Origin: Muricauda sp. SCSIO 64092
GTDB lineage: Bacteria; Bacteroidota; Bacteroidia; Flavobacteriales; Flavobacteriaceae
Reading direction: 5' to 3'
Length of the DNA: 64,000 nucleotides
NCBI RefSeq assembly: GCF_023016285.1
Contig: NZ_CP095413.1
Span: forward strand, 4,357,001-4,421,000
Below the pieces are notes generated by a model. The model was not told the origin of the DNA and did no database searches. It saw only the letters and a list, made by a program, of their open reading frames with translations. The position numbers and the translations under genes are program-made. Each line of letters starts with the position of its first letter. The first letter of the stretch is position 1. This document shows positions 17,871 to 26,213 of this stretch, one piece after another.

Positions 17871-20144
17871 ATGACTTTACATAAACAATGTCTAATTGTT
17901 TTTTTGTTTTACACCTTCATTCAACTTTGTGCACAGGAAAGGAGTTCCATTCCCGAAGTCCAAGAGCTTTTGGACAAAATGACTTTGGATGAAAAAATAG
18001 GGCAATTGAACCTGCTCACCCCTGGCGGAGGGGTAGCAACAGGTGCGGTTGTTAGCAAAGACGTGGAGAACAAGATAAAATCGGGTCAGGTTGGAGGTCT
18101 TTTTGGGGTGTCCGGCCCGGACAAAGTGAGAATTGCCCAAAAAATTGCCGTCAAAGATACCCGGTTAAAAATCCCGTTGTTAATTGGTTCCGATGTCATT
18201 CATGGATACAAGACCACTTTTCCAATTCCCTTGGGACTTTCTTGTAGTTGGGATATGGAGTTGATAGAAAAAACGGCCCGACTTGCAGCAATTGAGGCAA
18301 CTGCCGACGGTATCAATTGGAATTTTTCCCCCATGGTGGATATTGCCAGGGACCCGAGATGGGGTCGTATTGCCGAAGGGGCAGGGGAGGACCCTTACCT
18401 GGGTTCCGCCATCGCAAGGGCCATGGTTCAAGGGTATCAAGGAACCGACCTATCCCACCCAAATACTATGCTTTCCTGTGTAAAACATTTTGCCTTGTAT
18501 GGCGCTTCACAGGCAGGACGTGATTATCATACAGTGGATATGGGCAAAATCAAAATGTTCAACCAATACTTGCCTCCGTACAAGGCGGCCGTGGACGCCG
18601 GCGTGGCATCCGTAATGACTTCCTTTAATGATGTTGATGGAATACCGGCGACCGGGAACCGATGGCTATTGACCGATTTGTTGCGTAATCGATGGGGATT
18701 TAATGGATTTGTGGTTTCCGATTATACTTCTTTGAATGAAATGATGTTCCACGGCCTTGGAAATCTTCAGGACGTATCGGCACTATCCTTAAAGGCCGGC
18801 CTGGATATGGATATGGTAGGCGAGGGTTTTTTGACCACACTCAAAAAATCCATAGCGGAAGGTAAGGTGACGGAAGAGGAAATAAATCGGGCCTGTACAA
18901 GGATCCTGGAGGCAAAATATACGCTGGGACTTTTTGATGACCCTTATCATTATTTGGATAGTAGTAGACCCAAAAAAGATATTCTCACTCCAAAAAATCG
19001 ACAATTTGCCAGAGAAGTCGCAGCGCGCTCCTTCGTATTGCTTAAAAATCACAAAGCTATTCTTCCCCTAAGGAAAAATGCCAAAATTGCGTTGGTGGGA
19101 CCTTTGGCGGACAGCCGTAATAATATGTTGGGAACCTGGGCACCCACTGGAAATCCAGATTTGGCAGTAACGGTTATTGAAGGATTTAAAAAGGTGGCCC
19201 CAACGGCAACCATTGCCTATGCAAAGGGTGCCAATATCACCGATGATAAAGCGTTGGCAAAAAAAGTTAACGTCTTTGGGCCCAGGGTAGTAATTGATAA
19301 ACGCTCACCGGAGGCCATGATCAAGGAAGCGGTGGATGTGGCAAATTCCGCAGATGTAGTTGTGGCCGTTGTGGGCGAAGCTACCGAGATGAGCGGTGAA
19401 TCGGCCAGTCGTACGGATATTTCCATTCCAAAAAGTCAAAAGAAGTTGATTCGAGCCTTGGTGGCCACGGGTAAGCCCGTTGCTTTGGTATTGATGAGCG
19501 GTCGGCCACTTAGCATTCCCGAAGAGTACAACATGCCTGTTGCCATATTGCAGGTTTGGCATCCCGGAGTTGAAGCTGGAAATGCCATTGGGGATGTGGT
19601 TTTCGGCAATTACAACCCATCTGGAAAATTGTCTGCCACCTGGCCAAGAAATGTGGGTCAAATACCTATCTATCATAGCGTTAAAAATACAGGAAGACCA
19701 AACCCGGAAGGAAAGTACGAGAAATTCAAAACAAATTATCTTGATGTTCCCAATACGCCGCTACTGCCCTTTGGATATGGACTGAGCTATACCACTTTTG
19801 CATACTCCAATTTAAGATTGGACAAAACGGAAATTAGTGGCAATCAAAGTGTCAACGCAACTGTGACCGTTGAGAATACGGGGGATTACGATGGTGAGGA
19901 AGTCGTACAGCTCTATTTGAGTGATGTGGTAAGAAGCATAACCCCACCAAAACGCCAACTCAAAGGATTCAAGAAAGTAATGTTAAAAAAAGGGGAACGT
20001 AAAGAGGTAACGTTAACAGTATCTTCGGATGATTTGAAGTTTTACAATGGTAACCTGGAATTCATAGCAGAACCAGGGGAATTTGTTATCTATGTAGGTA
20101 CGGATTCAAATGCGGAACTCTCCAGTTCCTTTATACTAAAATAA
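17871..20144 (+). CDS. GH3 beta-glucosidase, BglX-like
   Basis: This secreted GH3 enzyme of 757 residues trims non-reducing beta-glucosyl units. I chose ATG 17871 because a signal peptide (CLIVFLFYTFIQLCAQ) follows directly; ATG 17799 would add 24 hydrophilic residues in front of it. N-terminal GH3 barrel motifs include GLSCSWDMEL, NFSPMVDIARDPRWGRIAEG and CVKHFALYG. The nucleophile is D284 in VVSDYTSLNEM. The C-terminal GH3 domain (about 390-620) and an FN3-like domain (about 660-757, VENTGDYDGEEVVQLYLSD) are complete. With the GH144-like enzyme before it, a beta-1,2-glucooligosaccharide substrate is likely but unproven. Confidence 0.93.
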   Translation: MTLHKQCLIVFLFYTFIQLCAQERSSIPEVQELLDKMTLDEKIGQLNLLTPGGGVATGAVVSKDVENKIKSGQVGGLFGVSGPDKVRIAQKIAVKDTRLKIPLLIGSDVIHGYKTTFPIPLGLSCSWDMELIEKTARLAAIEATADGINWNFSPMVDIARDPRWGRIAEGAGEDPYLGSAIARAMVQGYQGTDLSHPNTMLSCVKHFALYGASQAGRDYHTVDMGKIKMFNQYLPPYKAAVDAGVASVMTSFNDVDGIPATGNRWLLTDLLRNRWGFNGFVVSDYTSLNEMMFHGLGNLQDVSALSLKAGLDMDMVGEGFLTTLKKSIAEGKVTEEEINRACTRILEAKYTLGLFDDPYHYLDSSRPKKDILTPKNRQFAREVAARSFVLLKNHKAILPLRKNAKIALVGPLADSRNNMLGTWAPTGNPDLAVTVIEGFKKVAPTATIAYAKGANITDDKALAKKVNVFGPRVVIDKRSPEAMIKEAVDVANSADVVVAVVGEATEMSGESASRTDISIPKSQKKLIRALVATGKPVALVLMSGRPLSIPEEYNMPVAILQVWHPGVEAGNAIGDVVFGNYNPSGKLSATWPRNVGQIPIYHSVKNTGRPNPEGKYEKFKTNYLDVPNTPLLPFGYGLSYTTFAYSNLRLDKTEISGNQSVNATVTVENTGDYDGEEVVQLYLSDVVRSITPPKRQLKGFKKVMLKKGERKEVTLTVSSDDLKFYNGNLEFIAEPGEFVIYVGTDSNAELSSSFILK

Positions 20145-20150
20145 GTGGGT

Positions 20151-21056
20151 ATGGTGGAAAAGTATTTTGTTAGGGCAGTTTTTTTGATGATTTTATTGTT
20201 CCATACGCTGTTGCAGGGTCAGGAGCGTTACAAAGATTCGTTGTTTTCCACTATTGGGATAAAAACGTTGACCTATGCCGATACCTTGCAATTGGATTTC
20301 TATTCCCCAAAGAACGATACCGTTCAAAAAAGGCCTTTGCTGTTGCTGGTCCATGGAGGTGGTTTTGCATCTGGTAAAAGGGACAATCCCTTGGAGCGTA
20401 AGTTTTGTAAGAAAATGGCGCATAAAGGGTATGCAGTGGCCTCAATAAGTTATCGATTGGTTCGAAAGGGAAAGGGCTTTGGGTGTGATTGCCCTTCCGT
20501 TGAAAAGGTGGAGACCTTTAAGCAGGCTACCCAGGATGTGGCCCGGGCCATCAACTTTTTGGACGAAAGAGGGGATGAACTGGGCATAGATTCGGAAAAG
20601 GTGGTCCTTGTAGGGAGTAGTGCCGGCGCTGAGGCGGTTTTGAATACTGTTTTTATGCAATATCACCACGATTTTAAGGGGATATCCTTCCCCAAAAAAA
20701 GATTTGCCGGGGTTGTTTCTTTTGCAGGAGCGGTGTTACATATCGATTACATTGCCCAAGAGACTGCAGTCCCTACCTTGTTGTACCACGGGGAAATGGA
20801 TGGATTGGTGCCCTATGGGGCCGCACCCCACCATTATTGTGATCCAAGATCGGAGGGGTATTTGATTTTGGGGGGATCCCAGGCCATAGCTGAAAGACTA
20901 ACGCAATTGGATATGTCCTATACCTTGATGTATGACCCAAAGGGAAATCATGATTGGGCCAACCTGGCTTATGCACGAACAGATGAGGTATCCGAATTTA
21001 TTAAGGAGGTAATCCTTGACGGGGTTTTTACACAATCAAAAATTCGTTTGGAATGA
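20151..21056 (+). CDS. secreted alpha/beta-hydrolase esterase
   Basis: This protein of about 301 residues has a signal peptide (AVFLMILLFHTLLQGQ). It shows the carboxylesterase-type alpha/beta hydrolase layout: the oxyanion-hole motif HGGGF near residues 68-72, the nucleophile elbow GSSAG with Ser at about 157, an Asp-containing block GEMDGLVPY, and a His in GNHDW near the C-terminus. It probably removes acyl groups from the glycan before or after backbone cleavage. It begins six bases after the GH3 stop (GTG 20145 is an alternative start) and overlaps the next sulfatase by four bases, so it belongs to the same operon. The acyl group is unknown. Confidence 0.87.
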   Translation: MVEKYFVRAVFLMILLFHTLLQGQERYKDSLFSTIGIKTLTYADTLQLDFYSPKNDTVQKRPLLLLVHGGGFASGKRDNPLERKFCKKMAHKGYAVASISYRLVRKGKGFGCDCPSVEKVETFKQATQDVARAINFLDERGDELGIDSEKVVLVGSSAGAEAVLNTVFMQYHHDFKGISFPKKRFAGVVSFAGAVLHIDYIAQETAVPTLLYHGEMDGLVPYGAAPHHYCDPRSEGYLILGGSQAIAERLTQLDMSYTLMYDPKGNHDWANLAYARTDEVSEFIKEVILDGVFTQSKIRLE

Positions 21057-22699
21057 AAGGGCCGGGCATAAAAATCAAACTGTTGCCATTTTTGGTTTTG
21101 TTGGGTTTTTTGGCCTGCAAAGAGAAAGAAACTGTTAAGCGGCCGAAGGGGAAAAGCCCGAACATTGTTTTTATTATGTCCGATGACCATGCTTATCAAG
21201 CCATCAGTGCCTATGGTCACGAAATTGGGAAAATTGCACCTACACCCAATATTGATCGTATTGCGCAGAACGGGGCAAAGTTCAATAGGGCCTACGTTAC
21301 AAATTCCATTTGTGGCCCTAGCAGGGCGGTAATACTTACTGGTAAGCACAGTCATATTAACGGGTTTCGGCAAAATGGCGAACGGTTTGATGGTTCCCAG
21401 CCCACCTTGCCAAAGTACCTTAAAATGATGGGGTACCAAACCGCCATTGTGGGTAAGTGGCACCTGCATGACTGGCCTCAGGGGTTTGACTATTGGAACA
21501 TTTTACAAGATCAAGGGAATTACTACAATCCTGATTTTATTGACAATGGCGATTCCATTAGGGTAGCGGGTTACACGAACGATTTAATTACGGATAAGGC
21601 GCTTTCCTGGCTAAAGGAAAAAAGGGACAGTACTCCCTTTCTTTTGATGGTACAACATAAGGCCCCCCATAGAAATTGGATGCCGGCACTCCGCCATGCC
21701 AATAAATATGATAGCATTGACATTCCCATTCCGGAGACCTATTTTGCGGAACACGACCATCAGCAAGCGGCTGGGGAACAACAGCAAACCATATATAAGG
21801 ACATGTATGAAGGGCATGATTTAAAATTGACCAGAGCTGCAGGTAGTTTGGAACTGGCCAATAATCCCTGGCCGTCCGATTTTGGACGAATGACCGAACA
21901 ACAGCGCGCACAATGGAATGCGGCCTATCAGCCTAAAAATGAGGCCTTTCATAAAGCAAAACTTAGCGGAAAGGAATTGGCACTCTGGAAAGGCCAACGC
22001 TATCTTCAGGACTATTTGGCTACCGTAGCCTCCGTGGATGAAGGTGTTGGAAAGGTTTTGGATTATTTGGAAGCATCCGGTTTGGATGAAAACACCATTG
22101 TTGTTTACACGTCCGATCAGGGTTTTTATTTGGGGGAAAAAGGTTGGTTTGACAAGCGTTTTATGTACGAAGAATCGTTCAGGACACCCCTTTTGATACA
22201 GTATCCCGGTGTCATTGAAAAAGGGAAACAAGTGGATGCCATGGTTCAAAATCTGGATTTTGCCCAGACCCTATTGGATTTTGTGGGGGGTGGGGAATAC
22301 AGCTCGGGGATGCAGGGAGCGTCCTTGGTCCCTTTGTTGACCAATACTATGGAAGAGGAGGATTTTAGGGACATCATTTATTACCACTATTATGACTATC
22401 CCGCATTTCATATGGTAAAAAAGCATTACGGAGTGCGCACAAAACGATATAAATTGATACATTTCTATGACGATATCGATAGTTGGGAGTTCTACGACCT
22501 TAGGGAAGACCCTAAGGAATTGGACAATAAAATGGACGATGCCGCATATCAGGATATCATTAAGACCATGAAGGTCAGACTGGATTCCGTACAAAGGCTG
22601 TATAAGGTCACCGAAAAGGAATTTGGACAAGCTCCAAAGGAAAAGGTAGAGAAAGCCTTCGAAACATTTAAAAAATTGAGGGGGACACCGATGCAATGA
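21053..22699 (+). CDS. S1-family sulfatase lipoprotein
   Basis: This 548-residue type I sulfatase has a lipobox ending in FLAC (Cys22), so it is probably membrane anchored. D44 and D45 (IMSDDHAY) fit the calcium site. C87 starts CGPSR, the formylglycine signature, followed by AVILTGKHSHINGF. Further blocks are VGKWHLHDWPQGFDYW and VYTSDQGFYLGEKGWFDKRF. This pattern is like N-acetylglucosamine-6-sulfatase-type S1 enzymes in annotation, but that name is not evidence of substrate. It overlaps both neighbours by four bases (ATGA), so translation is coupled. It is the second sulfatase closely tied to this locus. Confidence 0.94.
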   Translation: MKGPGIKIKLLPFLVLLGFLACKEKETVKRPKGKSPNIVFIMSDDHAYQAISAYGHEIGKIAPTPNIDRIAQNGAKFNRAYVTNSICGPSRAVILTGKHSHINGFRQNGERFDGSQPTLPKYLKMMGYQTAIVGKWHLHDWPQGFDYWNILQDQGNYYNPDFIDNGDSIRVAGYTNDLITDKALSWLKEKRDSTPFLLMVQHKAPHRNWMPALRHANKYDSIDIPIPETYFAEHDHQQAAGEQQQTIYKDMYEGHDLKLTRAAGSLELANNPWPSDFGRMTEQQRAQWNAAYQPKNEAFHKAKLSGKELALWKGQRYLQDYLATVASVDEGVGKVLDYLEASGLDENTIVVYTSDQGFYLGEKGWFDKRFMYEESFRTPLLIQYPGVIEKGKQVDAMVQNLDFAQTLLDFVGGGEYSSGMQGASLVPLLTNTMEEEDFRDIIYYHYYDYPAFHMVKKHYGVRTKRYKLIHFYDDIDSWEFYDLREDPKELDNKMDDAAYQDIIKTMKVRLDSVQRLYKVTEKEFGQAPKEKVEKAFETFKKLRGTPMQ

Positions 22700-23535
22700 A
22701 AAAGAAGAAAATCATAATTGTGCTGACCATGGCCTTGACCTCCCTTTCTTTTGGCCAACAACTTAACGTCCTGACCTATAACATTAGATATGATAATCCT
22801 TCGGATGGGGTAAATGGTTGGGATAAGAGAAAGGATTTTATGGTATCGCAGTTGAATACCTATCGTCCGGATGTTTTCGGCATTCAAGAGGGTTTAAAAC
22901 ATCAAGTGGATTATTTGAAAAATAATCTGGATGGATACACCCACTTTGGTGTAGGTCGGGATGACGGTAAGAAAGCTGGAGAATACACCGCTATATTTTT
23001 TAATGGGGGAAAACTAAAATTATTGGATAACGGTACTTTTTGGTTATCGGAAACCCCGAATAAACCTTCCAAAGGGTGGGACGCTGCTATTAAAAGGATC
23101 TGTACGTATGGCCTTTTTGAAAATAGGGGTGATGGGAATCAATTTTTTGTGTTCAATACCCATTTTGACCATGTCGGCGAAGTGGCCCGATTGGAAAGTT
23201 CCAGATTAATACTGTCCAAAATAAAGGACCTAAACCGTTCCCGATTACCAGTAATCCTGATGGGTGATTTTAATCTGGAACCAGATACCCCTGGGATTCA
23301 ATTAATTTCAGGAAAACTGGAAGATTCGCACCAGGCAGCTGGTACAAATTCCCATGGACCAAGAGGTACGTTTAATGGGTTTGAAATGCAAAAGGACGTT
23401 ACTAGAAGAATTGATTACATCTTTTTTGATCCCTCAGGATTTAAAATCCTCAAAAGTAGCATTGTAAACGAATCAAAGGAGGGGCTTTATCCTTCGGACC
23501 ATTTTCCGGTTTATGTTGAATTAACCTTCAAATAG
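22696..23535 (+). CDS. secreted endonuclease/exonuclease/phosphatase-fold protein
   Basis: This 279-residue protein with a signal peptide (IIIVLTMALTSLSFGQ) has the DNase I/EEP fold (PF03372). Catalytic-type motifs are clear: NVLTYNIRYDNP near residues 24-35, the metal Glu E65 in GIQEGLKHQ, NTHFDHVGEVARLESS, MGDFNLEPDTPG and the terminal SDHFPVY. The family includes nucleases, phosphodiesterases and sphingomyelinase- or inositol-phosphatase-like enzymes. Its place as the last gene of a glycan operon, translationally coupled to a sulfatase, suggests it acts on a phosphodiester or phosphate in the glycan or its anchor. That role is inference. Confidence 0.9.
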   Translation: MKKKKIIIVLTMALTSLSFGQQLNVLTYNIRYDNPSDGVNGWDKRKDFMVSQLNTYRPDVFGIQEGLKHQVDYLKNNLDGYTHFGVGRDDGKKAGEYTAIFFNGGKLKLLDNGTFWLSETPNKPSKGWDAAIKRICTYGLFENRGDGNQFFVFNTHFDHVGEVARLESSRLILSKIKDLNRSRLPVILMGDFNLEPDTPGIQLISGKLEDSHQAAGTNSHGPRGTFNGFEMQKDVTRRIDYIFFDPSGFKILKSSIVNESKEGLYPSDHFPVYVELTFK

Positions 23536-23647
23536 ATGATACGGACCAATGCAATTGTACGCAAAACCAATGAATGAAATATCATGGAATGAAACTTCGA
23601 TATCCATATATTCCCAGCAATCTTTATTGGAGTACGAATAAATTGAC

Positions 23648-25543
23648 ATGAATAGGAAAAAAAATAGGACCACAGTAATGGATAAGCGGAAAACCCGCAT
23701 GTTTAAAGCTGCCACTTTGTTGTTGGTCTTCGTCTTTTTTGTTTTGATGGAAGTGATACTTCGAATATCGGGTTATGGGAGCGATTATCCTCTTTTCATT
23801 CCCGTGGAAAATGATACTTTATTGGTACAAATGAACCCCAAAATTGCAAAGAAGTATTTTGGGGATGGTGAAAATGCGACAGTAGGATTTCAGGAGTGGT
23901 TACAAAAAAACAAGGACTCGGATAGGTTTCGTGTTTTTGTATTGGGAGCTTCTACGGCAGTTGGGTATCCTTATAAAAAGAACGGTTCTTTCCACAGATG
24001 GCTGCAATATGCCCTGAACACTACTTTCCCGGATAAAAAAATTGAAATAATAAACCTCTCATTAACGGCGGTCAATTCCTATACCCTTTTGGACTTTACC
24101 AAACAGTTGGTGGATTACGAGCCCGATGCGCTCTTGATTTATGCAGGCCATAACGAGTATTATGGCGCATTGGGTGTAGGGGCTTCCAATTCGATGATAA
24201 GAAATCCACGATGGGTCAATATGGCATTGCAAATGAAAAGTTTGCGTCTGGTTCAATTGGTTGAGTCAGGTATAGCTGCAGTAGTACACATTTCGGGTCC
24301 GGATAGGGAAAAAAGAACTACCCTGATGGAAAAAATGGTAGCAGACCGTAAAATTCCCTATGGTTCCAAAAAATACCAACAGGGCATACAACAATTTAAT
24401 TACAACTTTGAAAAAATCGCCGAACACACTCAAAATTGGGGTATTCCAGTTTTTGTGTCCACATTGGTAAGCAATGAAAAAGGGTTAAAACCCTTTGTGG
24501 GCATTGATGAAAATCCTAAAACTTCAGCGGACCATTATTTTGATCTCGCGAATCAAGCACTTGGAAAGGGAGATTTAGTAGGGGCAAAGAACAATTTTGT
24601 TTTGGCCAAAGAATACGATCAACTCCGTTTTAGGGCCCCAAAGGCAATAAATGACGGAATAAAAGAACTTTCAAGGACATATTCCCATATTTTTTTGGTG
24701 GACACCAAGTCCAAATTTGAGTCCTTATCGGATGACGGGATTATTGGAAACTCTTTTTTATGGGAACATGTACATCCCAATTTGGAAGGGTATTCCCTTT
24801 TGGCCCATTCTTTTTACGAGGTGATCCTGGATTCAGACTTGTTGGGTACAGCACACGGACCTGTACTGTCGTGGTCAGCTTTGAAACAACAAATGCCCAT
24901 AACCAAGGTTGATGAAGCTGCTGGGATGTACGAGATTTTACAGTTGAAGGAAGGATGGCCTTTTTACGAACCTATGCCCGAAATACGCAAGGATTCCTTA
25001 AGTGTTGCCGAAAGATTGGGAGGTAAATGGGCCGTGAACTTGATCGGTTGGGATGAAGCCATGCAAACACTTTATGGGCATTATCAAAGGGAAGGAAAAG
25101 TTGAAATGGGCCTAAAGGTTGCTGAGGGACTTACATTGGAATATCCCCATGAAGCGCGATTTCGAATTGAAAGTGCCCTTTTAGCCCTTAGGCTTAAGAA
25201 AATGGAAAAAGCAGCCCATCATTTTAAGAAGGCCCTTGAGCTGGACCCATCTAGGGAAAACAGTAAAAAAATTGCTGTAACTTTAGTTGAAGCAGAGGCT
25301 TATAAAGCTTCTTTACCTTATTTGGAATACGCCATGGAAAAATCAAATGGCGATAACCAATTGCGTGGAATTTATGGAGCGGTCAAACGTATTGTTAAGG
25401 ATGGGGCCACGGATAGTGTTGCCTTGGCTGAAAGTTATATTTTGCTTCGAAAGCGAACAAAAGCAGTTGAGGTACTAAAGAATATATTGGATAAAGATCC
25501 GGACAACGGCAAAGCTTTGCTGTTGTTGGAAAACATTAATTGA
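23648..25543 (+). CDS. SGNH/GDSL hydrolase with C-terminal TPR
   Basis: This 631-residue protein has an N-terminal membrane anchor (ATLLLVFVFFVLMEVIL, about residues 21-38) and an SGNH-type esterase/acyltransferase domain. The nucleophile block is GASTAVGYPY (Ser102), an unusual variant of GDS. The oxyanion block is AGHNEYYG. The His block is WEHVHPNLEGY near residue 378. Residues after about 470 carry tetratricopeptide-like helices (MEKAAHHFKKALELDPSREN; AVEVLKNILDKDPDNGKALL). It would work at the periplasmic membrane face, perhaps modifying an extracellular polysaccharide. It directly precedes the DUF5989, SxtJ and carbamoyltransferase genes, so it is likely part of that cassette. Confidence 0.87.
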   Translation: MNRKKNRTTVMDKRKTRMFKAATLLLVFVFFVLMEVILRISGYGSDYPLFIPVENDTLLVQMNPKIAKKYFGDGENATVGFQEWLQKNKDSDRFRVFVLGASTAVGYPYKKNGSFHRWLQYALNTTFPDKKIEIINLSLTAVNSYTLLDFTKQLVDYEPDALLIYAGHNEYYGALGVGASNSMIRNPRWVNMALQMKSLRLVQLVESGIAAVVHISGPDREKRTTLMEKMVADRKIPYGSKKYQQGIQQFNYNFEKIAEHTQNWGIPVFVSTLVSNEKGLKPFVGIDENPKTSADHYFDLANQALGKGDLVGAKNNFVLAKEYDQLRFRAPKAINDGIKELSRTYSHIFLVDTKSKFESLSDDGIIGNSFLWEHVHPNLEGYSLLAHSFYEVILDSDLLGTAHGPVLSWSALKQQMPITKVDEAAGMYEILQLKEGWPFYEPMPEIRKDSLSVAERLGGKWAVNLIGWDEAMQTLYGHYQREGKVEMGLKVAEGLTLEYPHEARFRIESALLALRLKKMEKAAHHFKKALELDPSRENSKKIAVTLVEAEAYKASLPYLEYAMEKSNGDNQLRGIYGAVKRIVKDGATDSVALAESYILLRKRTKAVEVLKNILDKDPDNGKALLLLENIN

Positions 25544-25544
25544 T

Positions 25545-25694
25545 ATGGAAACCTTAAAAGAGTTTGGATTGTTTCTAAGAACCAGAAAAAGGTATTGGTT
25601 GATTCCGGTACTGTTGGTGTTACTTTTCATAAGTATTATTGTGGTCGTAACGGCCAGTTCTGCTCTAGCGCCCTTTATATACTCTTTGTTCTAA
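25545..25694 (+). CDS. DUF5989-type small membrane protein
   Basis: This 49-residue protein has a charged N-terminus (METLKEFGLFLRTRKRYW), one membrane helix (LIPVLLVLLFISIIVVVTA) and the ending SALAPFIYSLF. It is very like the DUF5989 family, short proteins that recur beside SxtJ-like proteins and carbamoyltransferases. The ATG lies one base after the SGNH gene stop, so translation is probably coupled. Biochemical function is unknown. The 140 bases that follow show nothing I recognise. Confidence 0.85.
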   Translation: METLKEFGLFLRTRKRYWLIPVLLVLLFISIIVVVTASSALAPFIYSLF

Positions 25695-25835
25695 AACCCA
25701 TTGGGCCTATTTGGGATGAAGTAAAAATTGAAGGCGTTTTTGAATTGGGTAGCCGAGGTACGCAAACAAAAAACACAAAATAGGTGTAAAAAGACCTTTT
25801 TTCAGCTATTTCGGAAGGAATTAAAAGTGTTATAG

Positions 25836-26213
25836 GTGAAGATTTCTGTAAAGCAATGCTTAGAGGTGGGTATATTGACCACATTGGCCTGTTTGGTAAT
25901 CTTCCTTTTCTTTCCCCAAAGATTGTATTGGGTATGGATTTCAGTATCCGCTCTGGTGTTGGCCCTTATTTTCCCGAGGACCTTTCAACCTATGGCTTTT
26001 TTATGGTTTGGCCTCGCTAAGGTATTGGGTTTGGTTTCAACCAAGATATTGCTTACGGTCACTTTTTTTTTGTTGATTGTTCCCATGGGTTTTCTTCGTA
26101 AGCTATTGGGTAGGGATGAGCTAAAACTTAAGCAGTTCAAAAAGTCCAATGCGTCCGTTCTTTCCATCCGGGAACACCGCTATGGGCCCAATGATCTAAA
26201 AAACACATTTTAA
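25836..26213 (+). CDS. SxtJ-like membrane protein
   Basis: This protein of about 125 residues has three to four hydrophobic segments (CLEVGILTTLACLVIFLFF; VWISVSALVLALIF; PMAFLWFGLAKVLGLV; ILLTVTFFLLIVPMGFL) and a short basic cytoplasmic tail with an R-E-H-R-Y-G segment. It resembles SxtJ, a protein named from saxitoxin clusters that is widespread next to carbamoyltransferases. The best start in frame is GTG 25836. Its stop overlaps the carbamoyltransferase start (TAATG). The biochemical role is not established. Confidence 0.8.
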   Translation: MKISVKQCLEVGILTTLACLVIFLFFPQRLYWVWISVSALVLALIFPRTFQPMAFLWFGLAKVLGLVSTKILLTVTFFLLIVPMGFLRKLLGRDELKLKQFKKSNASVLSIREHRYGPNDLKNTF

